Assembly (NCBI RefSeq): GCF_034190915.1
Contig: NW_026947492.1
Span: forward strand, 13,317,501-13,381,500
Direction: 5' to 3'
Origin: Cavia porcellus
Taxonomy: Eukaryota > Chordata > Mammalia > Rodentia > Caviidae
DNA: 64,000 bases
Position numbers and translations under genes: made by a program. The stretch's first letter is position 1. Every line of letters starts with the position of its first letter. Positions 10,426-21,060 of this stretch are shown in pieces. The notes beneath the pieces are model-generated. The model worked only from the letters and a program-made list of their open reading frames with translations, made no database searches and was not told the origin of the DNA.

Positions 10426-11555
10426 AAGAATGCTATTGATTTTTGAGTGTTGACTTTTTATCTAGCTATGCTACTGAATTTGGTTATTAAATCTAGGAGT
10501 CTTTTAGTGAAGTTTTTGGGGTCTTCAGTGTAAAGTATCATATCATCTGCAAATAATGATAGCTTAACTTCTTCCTTTCCTATCCTTATTTCTTGTATTT
10601 CTCTGTCCTGTCTAATTGCTGTGGCTAATGTTTCCAGAGCTATATTGAATAGAAGTGGCAATAGTGGACATCCTTGTTTTGTTCCTGATTTTAAAGTGAA
10701 AGCTTTCAGTTTTTGTCCATTTAGTATGAGGTTGGCTGTTGGTTTGTCATAGATGGTTTTTACTAGTTGAAGTAAAGACCATCTATTCTGATTTTCTGTA
10801 GGGTTTTTTTTTATCATGAATAAGACTTGAACTTTAATTAAAAGTTTTTTCTGCATCTATTGAGACAGTCATATGAATTTGTTTTTGACTCTGTTGATAT
10901 GATATATTACATTTATTTATTTGCATGTTGAACCATCCCTGTATTCCTAAAATGAATCCCACTTGGTCATGGTATACAATCTTCTTGATTTGCTGTTTTG
11001 TTTTCTAGTAGTGCCTTATTGAGAATTTTTGCATCTATGAACACTAGGATCATTGGCCTGTAGCCCTCTTTTTTGGTTGGGTCTTCCTCTGATTTTGGTA
11101 TCGGAATAATATTTGCCTCCAGGAGTAGTTAGGAAGTATTGCTTCCCTTTCAAGCTTACTAAAGAGTATGAGGAGTATTTACATTAAATCTTCTCTAAAT
11201 TTCTTGTAGAATTTAGCCATGAATCCATTAGATCCTGGATTTTACTTTGTAGGTAAATTTTTAATTACATTTCCAATCTCATTAACTGATATGGGTTATT
11301 CAGAATTTTTATATCTTCTTGATTCAGCTTTGGCAATTCACATGTATCAAGGAATCTGGCATTTCTTCTGTTGTTCAATCTAAGAGAGTAAAGAATTTCA
11401 AAGCAGATATTGATGATCTTCTGAATTTCCACAGGATCTGTAGTGATTTCACCCTTTAATTCCTCCTCACGTGAATTTGAGTCTTTTCTTTCCTTTTTTG
11501 ATAAGGCTGGCTAAGGGCTTATCACTTTTATTTATTCTTTCAAAGAACAACTCTT

Positions 11556-11678
11556 AGGGCCGAGAGTTTAGCTCAGCAGCACAAGTGCCTGCTTGGCAAG
11601 AATGAGGTCCTGAGTTTGATCCCCGGTACCAAAAAACAAACAAACAACAACAGCAAAAACAACAACAACAAAAAAATG
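11556..11678 (+). mobile_element. tRNA-Ala-like SINE with CAA-rich tail
   Basis: The body opens GGGCCGAGAGTTTAGCTCAG and carries the B box GAGTTTGATCCCCGG. The tail is AAC/CAA-rich and about 50 bp long. Flanks are AAGAACAACTCTT (11543-11555) and AAGAATGACTCTT (11679-11691), an imperfect 13-bp target-site duplication within L1 element A. The diverged loop (CCTGCTTGGCAAGAATGAGG) shows it is older than the 10322 copy. Confidence 0.9.
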
Positions 11679-13496
11679 AAGAATGACTCTTCTACTCACT
11701 AATAGTTTATTTTGGTTTCTTGGTCTCCATTGTGCTCATTTTTGCTCTGATCTTTGTGATTTCCTCCTTTGTATGAGCTTTGGTCTTGACTTGCTCTTCT
11801 TTTTCTAGAAACTTGAGGTGCAGCATTAGGTTGTTTATTTGTGCTCATTCTGTTTTCCTGATGTGAGAATTCATGGCCATATATTTCTCTTTTAGGGTCA
11901 CTTTCACTATATCCTACAGGTTCTGATATGTTGTATCTGCATTTTCATTGGACTGTAGGTATTGTTTAATTTTTTCTTTAATTTCTTCTGCAACCCAGTG
12001 TTGTTCAGGAGGGTGTTATTTAGTTTCCAAGTGTTTACATAGTTTTTGCAGTTTCTTTTGCCATTAATTTCCAATTTCAGTGCATTATGGTCAAATAACA
12101 TGCATGGTGTAATTTCAATTCCTTGGAATTTACTTAAGCATGTTCCACGCTATTATATGTACTGTTTTAGAAAATGTCCCATGTGCAGCTAAGGAGAATG
12201 TGTATTCTAATGTTGGGTGGAACACTGTAAACATTTAGTAAGTTCATTTGTTCACAAGTTTATTTCAGTTCTGTTATTTTTTGCTGACTTTTTGTTTAGT
12301 GGATCTACCTCTTTGGGATAATGGGGTTTAAGGTCCCCTGTTAAAATTATGTTATTGCTTATTTGATTTTCATGTCTATTAATAATTATTTTATACAGTT
12401 GGGTGCTTCTGTATTTGGTACATAGATTTTTATGATTGTTACCTCTTCTTCTTGGAGTTTTCCCCTAACAAATATGTAGTAACTTTCTTTATTCCCTTTG
12501 ATCATTTTTGGTTTAAAGTTCATATTGTGTGCAAACAGCATAGCTATCCCCACTTTTTTCTGGGTTCCTGTTGCATGGAAGGTTCTTTTCTATCCTTTGA
12601 CTTTCAGACTATGAATTTCTTTTTGAGTTAAATGCATTTCTTGTATATAGCGTATTGTTGGATCCTGTTTCTCAAACAAATATGCTAGTCTGTTTCTTTT
12701 GATTAGTGAATTGAGTTCATTTACATAGATGTTTATAACTTATACGTATTAGTTAACTCGTCACAATACTTTTCCTGCTGTCAATTCCCTGCTTTCCTCT
12801 GCTGTTTAATTGGTTGCCCTGCCTGCTGGTTTCTTTCTTCTGTTGTTCTTGGAACTGTGATCATTTTTACCTCTGTCTAGAATATCTTTCAGTACTCTTT
12901 CTAGGGTTGGTTTGGTAGTTATGAATGTCTTCAGTTGTTCTTTGTCATGGAAGTGTCTTGTTTCTCCAATAATTTTGAAAGATAGGTTTTTAGACCACAT
13001 CAATCTGTGTTGGAAGTTGTTTTCTTTAATGATTTGAAATACTTCACTCCAACATCCTCTTGATTTGAGAATTCTGCCTTATTTTAATGGGTTTTTCTTT
13101 ATAGGTGACCTGTTTTATTTTTCCCTAAAGATTTTAATATTCTGTTTTTGTGCTGAATTTCTGGAATCTTGATTATTATATCTTGGTGTACTTTATTTTG
13201 GTCATGGCTGTTTGGAGTTCTATATGCTCCATTTATTTGTACGTCAAATTCTTTATCCATGCTTGAGAAGTTTTCTGTCATTACTTCTGTGAAGTTTTGG
13301 ATTTACGGCATTTTCACTGTCTCCAGATTTCTCATCGATCCCAATCAATCTTCTGTTTTTCTTTGCTTCATCTTGTAGCTGTTGGGTTGAATTTTCATTG
13401 TCTCTTGCTATTTTTAAGATATCTTTATTTTCATGATCACTAGCTGCAATTCTGTCTTCACGATCTGAAATTCTATCCTTTCCTTCATTCAGTCTG

Positions 13497-13498
<2 letters not shown>

Positions 13499-13538
<40 letters not shown>
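13499..13538. repeat. (AT)20 microsatellite
   Basis: About 40 bp of perfect AT dinucleotides sit exactly where the A-tail of the adjoining minus-strand SINE should be. The tail of this family often ends GATAAAAAA, so the repeat probably grew from the tail. Confidence 0.95.
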
Positions 13539-13542
<4 letters not shown>

Positions 13543-13614
13543 ACCGGGGATGGAACTCACGACCACACACTTGCAAGGCAAGCACTTATGCTGCTGAGCT
13601 AAATCCCCAGCCCC
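13539..13614 (-). mobile_element. tRNA-Ala-like SINE in L1 ORF1
   Basis: On the minus strand it reads GGGGCTGGGGATTTAGCTCA through CTTGCCTTGCAAG to GAGTTCCATCCCCGGTACCG. It disrupts ORF1 of L1 element A. The tail is replaced by (AT)20, and no clean target-site duplication remains. Confidence 0.9.
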
Positions 13615-14080
13615 TGTTGCATAAATTTTCAATGGAGGTTTTAATGTTTTGAATTTGTGTTTGGATCTGTTTCATGCATTTCATTTATTTCCTATTTAGG
13701 CATTTTTTGTTTTCATCATTTTTCTAAGATCATCTATTTTTTTTTCTGTCTTCTCTAATATCTTTGATTTCAAGCATCATTTCTTTTTGCACATGAAAGA
13801 TTATTTTCTGTAGCTTTCTCCCTTGCTTTTTCACTTCTGTTGCTCTCATTTCAGGAAGTTTCAGTGTTTGACTTTCAGTTTCATCTATCTCATTGAGTTT
13901 TGGACCTGTCCAAGCCGCCTGGGCTGGCGGCTTGGGGTTGCATTTTGTTTCTGTGTCTTGTCATTTTCTATTTTTCTCTTTTTTATTTTATTTTGTTTTC
14001 TATGTTGATGCTTCACAATGTCTTACGACCGATAGCTTTATCACTAGAATTGAGGCTTCCCTAGGAGATGTCTGTGCTTC

Positions 14081-14630
14081 AGGGATTTCTTCTAGATATA
14101 GGAAGCTCTTTATAGCTACCCCAAAACCCTACCTTCACAATTTGTAAAGGATGGAAAGTTACTATTTGGCTCAGCTCTCACTCCTTTGGTACTGGACTCT
14201 GGTGATGATTAGGACTACATACAATACAGTGTTATCACACAGGAGACAAAAACTGTTTATAGCATGTATCCCATTCTGACTAAAGTAATACAGTTAGTAA
14301 TAATGTTACTTTCAAGTACAGCTCGACTACTGGCAAACTATGGTAACTATTAACCTGCTACTTCCATCCTCAGGAGCAAACTTTAAGGTTATATAAAAAA
14401 AATCAAACATATACTGTGTACTTACATGCAGTGATTTACCACTTACTGGGGTGATTTTACCTTTCTGCAGAAGTTGGGGGAGTTAAGATAGGAGATAAGA
14501 CAAACAGAGGAATGAGTTCATGTATAATAGGGTCAAGTCTGGAGGTCGGAGGATGATCACCTGAGTTTTAGGAAACTGTAGGACACGAGAGGGAAAGAAT
14601 GAACTAGAATGTGAAAGAGTAATCAGAAAG
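14081..14630. other. Unassigned sequence upstream of L1 A
   Basis: No gene is seen. It could be a further part of the 5' UTR of L1 element A, since GAGGCTTCCCTAGGAGATGT at about 14051 resembles AAGGCTTCCCCTGGACATGT in the 5' UTR of element C. Homology cannot be followed further by eye. Confidence 0.35.
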
Positions 14631-14860
14631 GAATGAGACAGTGTTTACTCACTTGAAAGTTTAAATTTAAGAAGCAATTGAGGATAAATAGAATAAAATG
14701 AAAAAGAAAGATAAGAAACCTAAAGTATGAAGAAAAGAAGACAAGGAAAAAACTAGACCTGAGAAAGAGAGGAGAGATAAAAAACAAAACAAAACAACAA
14801 CAAAACCCAAAACAAAAATCCCCAAATAGCAAAATAATCACAGAATAGAAAACAAAACAA
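14631..14860. repeat. A-rich low-complexity tract
   Basis: Purine- and A-rich plus strand with many AAAACAAAAC, AAAGAAAG and AACAACAAC runs. Its reverse-strand 81-codon frame (14623-14868) is a hydrophobic low-complexity artefact of this composition. Confidence 0.7.
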
Positions 14861-15500
14861 GATGGCAACCAGACAGGAAAGGGATGACCATTCAGACCAT
14901 CAAGGGAGAACAGAAGTAGTCAAATACCTCTGTTGTCTACAACAGAGGTGGTTCTGTGATAGCCCATGTTACACACCAGAAGTGTGCTGGAGATGGAGCC
15001 ATTCTTGGCCTCTGGTTGAGGAGCTGGCCTTCTGCTGGTGGAGTTCTCCAAAGTCCAACTGCTGGCTCCTTGCTGCTGCTATAGGAGCTTCCACCTTGCT
15101 GGTGTCACCAATTACTCTGCCCTCCGAAGACATGTGTGTTCCCAGGTGCCTGGGGCCCTGTTGTCCAGAGTCTTGGGTTTCCAACAGCGTGTGTCCTTAC
15201 ACTCCTCTTGCAGAGGCTGCTGTCTAGGGGACAATGCAGCAAGTGCAGAGTGCAGACTCACGTTCCTCTCTCAGGCCCCAGCATCCCAGAGCAATGGAGG
15301 AAGCATACAATGTAGACTCACACTCTTCTCCCAGGTGCCCCTATTCTGGGGTGATGGGGGAAGTGCAGAGTGCAGACTCATACTCTATACCCCAAAACCT
15401 ACATTATTTCTCCTAGACAAACTTCATGTGAGTATGGAACGGAGGTGGTCTCTTGGTATTTCCTCCTCTACTCCTCATGCTGCTATCTAATTTTGATGTA
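14861..15500 (+). other. GC-rich unassigned segment with 60-bp repeats
   Basis: A sharp shift from A-rich to GC-rich sequence occurs at CAAGATGGCAACCAGACAGG, a phrase resembling the start of several L1 5' UTRs. Within it, 15241-15300 and 15301-15360 are two exact-length 60-bp units and 15361-15395 is a partial third. Each begins AAG...CAGACTCA (or TAGACTCA). A frame of 150 codons (15038-15490) crosses the array, giving a 20-residue protein repeat. I have no homologue for it. A retroposon 5' UTR is the likeliest identity, on either strand. Confidence 0.45.
15241..15395 (+). repeat. 60-bp tandem repeat, about 2.6 units
   Basis: Unit starts at 15241, 15301 and 15361. Shared blocks are AAGTGCAGAGTGCAGACTCA in units 1 and 3 (identical over 20 bp), CAGACTCA/TAGACTCA, CTCTCAGG/CTCCCAGG, and a terminal AATGGAGG/GATGGGGG. 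A weaker related unit may precede at 15191-15240. Confidence 0.85.
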
Positions 15501-15609
15501 AGTAGGGTCTCCTATATTTTACCAATATTAGGGCATAGGTGGCATCATAGTAATCGTAACAACTCAGCATTACTGACTGCTATAGTTATGGGCCAATATG
15601 TGCTATAGA

Positions 15610-16045
15610 GTTTCTATTTGTCATTTTTCTATGACTATAACAAAATACCTGAGGAAGTATACTTTATAAAAGAAAAGAGGTTTATTTAGCTCACAGATTT
15701 GGAAGTAGAAAGTCCAAAATTAGTTGGCTCCACCTGTTCTGCCTCTGGTGTGGGCTTCCTGGCTGAATTGTAGCATGACAGAGAAGCAGAAAGAGAAATA
15801 GCCATATACATAAGGGATAAGTGCATGAAGCAGCCCTGCTTTCTGATAACCCATAGTCTGAGAACTACCTCCACTTCACAAGACTAGCATTAATCTCTTC
15901 CAAGGGAAGAATTCAATTGGCTTAATTATCTTGCACAAGGGCTCACACCTTGAAGGTTCCACCAGCTCAACAGGACCTCTCTAGGTATCAAGCTTGCAAC
16001 ATATGAACCTTTGGGGGATACACTAAAACCATACACAAAGTAGAG
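15610..16045 (-). mobile_element. MaLR-type LTR (reverse)
   Basis: The plus strand has CTATAACAAAATACCTGAGG, then AAAAGAGGTTTATTTAGCTC, ACAGATTTGGAAGTAGAAAG, and ends ACCTTTGGGGGATACACTAA before ACCATACA. This is the reverse complement of a MaLR LTR (end of LTR at left, TGxTATGGTTT start at right). It is a solo LTR without internal coding sequence. Confidence 0.65.
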
Positions 16046-16334
16046 CACAATTTTAAACATGTCTTCCTACATGTTAGCAATTTCTAGACCTGAGAGAATC
16101 AAGAAACTAACTGAATGCTTTCTCAAAATTATCCCTCTTCCATTTTGAGCAAAAGTTTTCCCCAGGGTCACATGCCTGCTTCTTTCTTCCTTTAGTATGA
16201 ATTCCCAATCTTGGCTCTTTGTGATACTGTCTTTTATTAGTGACTCAATCAATTTACCAAGTTTCTTGAGGCTCATTGCCTACCATAACATGCCCACTGC
16301 GATAAGATCCTTAGGACATTTCGATTGTTTCAAG

Positions 16335-16805
16335 TCATATCAAATGGTTTAAATTGTGCTCCCTGCCCACAAAAGATGTGTTGAAGCCCTAATCCTCAGT
16401 ATCTCAGAATGTGATCTCATTTGGAAGTAGGGTTGTCATAGATGTCATTAGTGAGGATGAAGCCATTTTGCAGTAATGTGAGTCCCTCATTCAATGAAAC
16501 TGGTTTCACTGGGAGAGAGAAATGTGGATATAAACTCACACAGACAGAAGTGGATGCAAACACACAGGATGATGAGAGAGACAAAGAATAGGGTTGTGCA
16601 GCTACAAATCAAGGGGCACGTGAAGCTCCTGTGAGCCAGAAAAGGCAAGAAATGATACTGCCTTACAGATTTCATTGGTTTCAGGACCCCCCAGACCCTT
16701 TAATTTTGGATTTCTAGCTTCCAGAGCTCTTATAAGGCAATACATTTCTGTTATTGTAAGCTAACCAGCTTGTGGTACCTTGTTATAGCAGCCCTGGAAA
16801 ATGTA
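16335..16805 (+). mobile_element. MLT1-type MaLR LTR
   Basis: It starts ATGGTTTAAATTGTGCTCCC. AAAGATGTGTTGAAGCCCTA, TATCTCAGAATGTGATCTCA and TTTGGAAGTAGGGTTGTCAT follow. It ends CTAGCTTCCAGAGCTCTTAT, CATTTCTGTTATTGTAAGCT and TTGTTATAGCAGCCCTGGAA. This order is diagnostic of ERVL-MaLR MLT1 LTRs. The sequence is diverged and non-coding. Confidence 0.85.
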
Positions 16806-18970
16806 TACAAGTTCCTTGTTTCTCCCCTGGCTATCCTTCCTGGGATGCAGAGGCAGCAGGGTAGAGAATACAGCCCTGCTCTGCTGGCAAACTTTTACTG
16901 CAGTTCATTCTCCTTTTGACTCTACAGCAGGGTTGTTTATCCCCAGAGCCTCCTGGGCCTCACTCCTACTCATTTCCTTTCCCATTGAATTTGGATTTGA
17001 CAATAGCAGAGACTTTCAGCCTTCCTGGTTCACATCTTTCTGGGGACATAAAGAAAAGCAGCAGCTTCTTTGTACAAAATTTGTTCCTCTAGTATCTGCA
17101 GGGTTATAGGGTGCATGGAGAGGCAAAAAAGAGAAACAGCCCAGTTAGATAGTGTGCCATCAGTTATATTCTGAGATGATAGATGTTCACTCACTAAAGT
17201 ATATTTGCGTGTCAGCTGTTTGTCTATTGGTATCGCTTATCCATACCTCATTCCTCACCTTGTGAAAGTAGATAAGGAGATAATCTATTGCTTTAGGACT
17301 GAGCAAAATTAATTCACCTACGGGGGGAAGTAGATCTCACGCCATGGCTCCAGTGAGCAGATTGCAACTGCGTTTTAATTCATAAAGCTCAGGACAGTTA
17401 GAATTCCCTGCTGCAAGAATTTTATTATAAAAATGAAAATAGGGTATTGCAGAGGCAAGGGCAGGATAAAGGGGACTGGAAGCAGAGACAGAAAAGGTCG
17501 CTGTCTTTGCTCTCCACCTGCTTGGCTCCTCTATTGTGACTGATTTTTTTTTTTTTTTTTCTGTAGAAAGACTGGTTTTCCTGGTGTAAATGCGTCTCAA
17601 ATCCACACATTATTGGTCCAGCCATTAACTTACAGAGCCAATTCCTGATTTTAGGGAATGGACTCTGATTGACCCAGTTTTAGTCAAAAGTTCAGCTCTG
17701 TACAAATAGGGTGGGGGAAGGTCATGAGTGGGCACCTGCACAGTGCTATGATGTGGCTGTGAATGGCATTGTCTAGGAAAAATGGGCCAGCGAGGCAAAC
17801 AACCCAAAGACGCCTTCTATCAGGATGCTCTAACAAGCTTCTCTAATGAGGCACACAGAGGCAAGTGATGTTAAGAGAGAATGGAAATAGACCAGATAAT
17901 CAGCTCTTTCCTTGCTCTCTGCAGGACTCAGATGCGGAATGAGGGCACAGATCTTAGTGAGTGATACTGTGCTGTACTTGGGATTTCCCTTTCCATGCTG
18001 CTGTCTCCTTCCAGCTAAGTTCTCTGGCAGGAGACCCCTAAGTCATCAATTAATATTCTCCCACTGGCACCAAAATTTACAGTGCAAAAGGTAAAGGATC
18101 AAGCAGACTACTGAGTGAAGGCTCTATACCTGGAGCTGAAATAGTTGGATTAAAGCTAGGAAATGGTTTTTGTAACTCAGAGGATAATTTCTTAAAGGAA
18201 TAGGGTATTGTCAAATGCCTCCTCCCTACCCTCTTCAGGGGAATACAGTGTTGAGTAAAGAACACAGGCCATTGTACAGCATGATCTGGATGCATAGCCT
18301 GGCCCCACATTAGCATGAAGTCTGGGCATGTCGCTTTTCTCTCCAATCTACAATCTCCCCACCTGTGATGTAGTCACACTAATACCTTCTTCATGGTACT
18401 AGGATTAAATAAGGATTTCATACACATCCTTAGTGTAGCGTCTGGCTCTGTTAGACCCTGAACTTCTAATTGGCTTTTCTACTCATTTCTTCCATGACTT
18501 TATGTTCTGAGGTGGAGAAGACAACCCAGAACACAAATCCTGGAATCTCAGGTGCCATTGTGTTTTGACAGAAGATGCCAATGAAAGGTTAGAAGAAATA
18601 GCACTAGTTCTTAAATTAGTTTTCCAATAAAACTGTAAATACCATGAGCTCTTAAAATCCGTGACTTCAGGCTCTGTAGCATTGGGCTGGTATATATACA
18701 CAGGAATGGGGAAGATGTTTATGGTGCTTTGGAGAGAAAACAGAAGAAAACAAAATATTATTAGCATGCTAGGAAATCAATCACAGATGGCCTTCAAAGA
18801 TTAACCAAAAGCAGAAAGCTCATTTTCAGAAAGTGCCTGCCTTCTTAAAATAATCTGAAAAAGTCCTAAGAACATCTCTCATGTAAGTGATCCAATGTTA
18901 ATTAATTCAGCTGGAAATGAGGAAAAAAGTTTTTGTTCTGTCTATCTTTGCTGCCCTATTTTGTCTAACA
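16806..18970. other. Non-repetitive, no gene recognised
   Basis: About 2.2 kb of mostly unique-looking sequence with only short frames (largest about 100 codons at 16801-17109). One T-homopolymer (17546-17560) is present. I see no exon with convincing splice sites and a known protein family, and no clear repeat. Confidence 0.5.
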
Positions 18971-18974
18971 ACAG

Positions 18975-20600
18975 TGGAGAGGGTGATAGATGCAGGAAAA
19001 ACATTTCACAAAACCCAACACCCATTTATGATTAAAAAAAAAACTACAGAAAATTGGAATAGATGTTTTCTATATCAATCTGATAGAAGTCATCTATAAT
19101 AAATCAACAGCCAATATCATGTTAAATGGTCAACAACTGAAAGCTTTCACTCTAAAGTCAGGAACAAGATAAGGATATCCACTATCCCTGATCCTATTCA
19201 ATATAGTTCTGGAAACATTTGCTGGCACAATTAGATAGGAGTAACAAATAAAAGGAACAAAGATAAGAAAAGAAGAAGTCAAATTATATTATTTGTGGAT
19301 AATATAGTCTACTCTAAAGACTCCAAAAACTCCACCGAAGAATTTTGGATTTAATAACCAAATTCAATACCATAGCTGGATACAAAATCAGAAATCAATA
19401 GCATTCCACTACACGAATAACAAACTTCCGGAGAGAGAAATCAGAGAAACCACACCTTTCACCTAGGAATCAATCAAATGAAGGAAGTAAAAGACCTTCA
19501 CACTGAAGACTATAGTATGCTGAAAAAGGAGATGGAAGAGCTTATCAGAAAATGAAAAGATATCCCTTGTTCTTGGGTCGGAAGAACCAATATAGTGAAA
19601 ATTGTCATACTTCCAAAATTGTTATACAGATTTAGTGCAATCCCAATAAAAATTTCAATTGCATATCTCATAAAATTAGAGAAAATAATCCTAAAATTCA
19701 TTTGGAACCAGAAAAAACCTGAAGTATTCAAGGCAATTCTGGGCAACAAAGGCAAATGTGTAGGCCTCACAATCCCTGACTTGAAATTATACCACAAAAC
19801 TACTGTGATAAAAACAGCATGGTACTAGAAGAAAAAACAGACCCTAGGATCAACGGAACAGATTAGAAGATGCAGAAACAATTTCAGACACACTCAATCA
19901 CCTTATCTTTGACAAAGAGGTCAAACACCTTGACAAGCCTTTTTATTAAATGGTGCTGGATAAAACTGGCTTTCCATGAGCCAAAGACTGAACCTAGACC
20001 CATATCTCTCACAATGCACTAAACTAAAATTGAAAGAATCAAATATCTAAATATTAAAACAGAAACACTTAAGTCTGCTGGGAGATAGAATAGGTAGAAT
20101 GCTTGAAGACATAAATGTACTGAAAGGCTGTGAATAAAACCCTGATTACACAGCAAATATTATAAAGAATCAACTAGAGGGGTCTCATTTTATTAAAAAT
20201 CTTTTGTATGGCAAAAGAAACCACAATACAGTGAAGACACAACCCACAGTGTGGGGAAAACATTTGGCCCCCTGTTCCTCAGACAAATATCTAGAATATA
20301 TAAACAACTCAGAAAACCAGGTCCCCCAAATTTAATGACCTAATCCATGAATGGGCATCTGAAATGAATAGATGCTTTTCAGATGAAGAAGTAAAAACAG
20401 CAAATAAATAATTTAAAAATGTTCAGCATCACTGGTCATCTGAGAGATGCAAATTAAAACAAAGCTGAGATTCCATCTCCTTCCAGAAAGAATGGCTTTT
20501 ATCAGGAAATCACACAATAGTGCATTTTGGTGGACTGTGATAAATGTGATCATTATGTATAATTAATGTATGTATAATTAATAAAATTAATTAACTTTAA
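18975..20600 (+). mobile_element. L1 element B: ORF2 fragment
   Basis: Plus-strand L1 truncated at its 5' end within the reverse-transcriptase domain. It starts at residues resembling [15 protein letters not shown] and continues through an inactivated FADD region (TTATTTGTGGATAATATAGT, about 19288). A 77-codon open piece follows at 19595-19828 ([16 protein letters not shown]). The homology runs to TTCAGCATCACTGGTCATCT and CCATCTCCTTCCAGAAAG near 20500. It then jumps to an AT-rich tail (GTATAATTAATAAAATTAA), so the last part of ORF2 and most of the 3' UTR are missing. It is inactive. Confidence 0.85.
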
Positions 20601-20639
20601 AAAGCAGTGAAGAAGAGAGTAACACATAAAGATTCTTCA

Positions 20640-21060
20640 GTGTGTTCTAGGGTGTCCATTTTCTACCCTGGAAAGAGTCTGGTCTATGCCGAGTTGAATT
20701 GCTCTGAACCGAGTACGGAGTCCTCACTCTCCTTGGATGCAGGATGCGACTGTCAGCCAAAGGGCGTCTGACGTGACTCCTAGTCCTGCCTCCCACAGCC
20801 AGTGCCCCTTCTCTGCCGAAGTGGTGTTTATTGTGCAATTAATGAAAGGTAATGACCCTTGCAGGTGCATTATCGGGGAGCCCAAAATTAAAACTCATGC
20901 GGCTGATTAAGATGAGCCCTTCTCCTCCACTCTTCATTACTCAGAGCTGTAAAACATTTTTAAAGCTCACGGGGACTCTGAAAGTCTCTTGGGTTTTTAA
21001 TCTCAGCACCAGTACAGTCTCCTCAACCAGCATTCCTACCAAAAATACATAAAAGTGCTT
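20640..21060. promoter_or_regulatory. Candidate conserved regulatory block
   Basis: Non-repetitive sequence with low apparent decay. There are several CpGs in an otherwise CpG-poor window, and a cluster of homeodomain-type cores: GTGCAATTAATGAAAGGTAA, TAATGACC, AAAATTAAAACTCATG and GCTGATTAAGATGAG within 20836-20914. No coding frame with known similarity crosses it. The call of a developmental enhancer is inference from motif density only. Confidence 0.3.

Larger units (their letters stand above)
8890..12700 (-). pseudogene. L1 element A ORF2 pseudogene
   Basis: L1 ORF2 normally encodes an endonuclease, reverse transcriptase and C-terminal zinc knuckle that copy L1 RNA at a nicked target. 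Here the largest remaining piece (10458-10856) holds the reverse-transcriptase core. It contains the block [13 protein letters not shown], then [17 protein letters not shown], and the catalytic motif FADDMILY at about 10542-10556. Remnants of the endonuclease N-terminus lie near 12640-12700 and of the C-terminus near 8950-9140. Two SINEs split the frame and there are many stops, so no active enzyme can be made. Confidence 0.85.
12806..13974 (-). pseudogene. L1 element A ORF1 pseudogene
   Basis: L1 ORF1 encodes an RNA-binding trimeric coiled-coil protein. The start is taken at the ATG complementary to 13972-13974. The following residues, MTRHRNKMQPQAAS, align with the ORF1 start of element C (MTKQKTKIQPQASS). 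The RNA-binding middle is visible at 13099-13281 (YRTPNSHDQNK, KIPEIQHKNRILKSLG). The C-terminal domain lies at 12806-13003 (HDKEQLKTF, LERVLKDILDR). An (AT)20 run plus a SINE (13499-13614) break the coiled-coil region. Confidence 0.85.
8405..14080 (-). mobile_element. Long L1 element A (minus strand)
   Basis: The tail appears as a T-rich run at 8407-8421, so the element is on the minus strand. In transcript order it has part of a 5' UTR (from about 14080 down to 13975), ORF1 (13974-12806), ORF2 (about 12700 to 8890) and a 3' UTR (to 8405). The 3' end shows AGTACTCCATTGTATAA (8880 region), a hallmark of L1 3' ends. Three SINEs interrupt it (10322-10425, 11556-11678, 13539-13614). Without these it is about 5.3 kb. 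Many frameshifts and stops show it is dead. No convincing target-site duplication was found, so the 5' limit is uncertain. Confidence 0.9.

Noticed and set aside
18917..19099. 60-codon frame starting with a signal-peptide-like segment
   Set aside because: From about residue 21 it runs into L1 reverse-transcriptase sequence, so it is a chance fusion across an L1 boundary.
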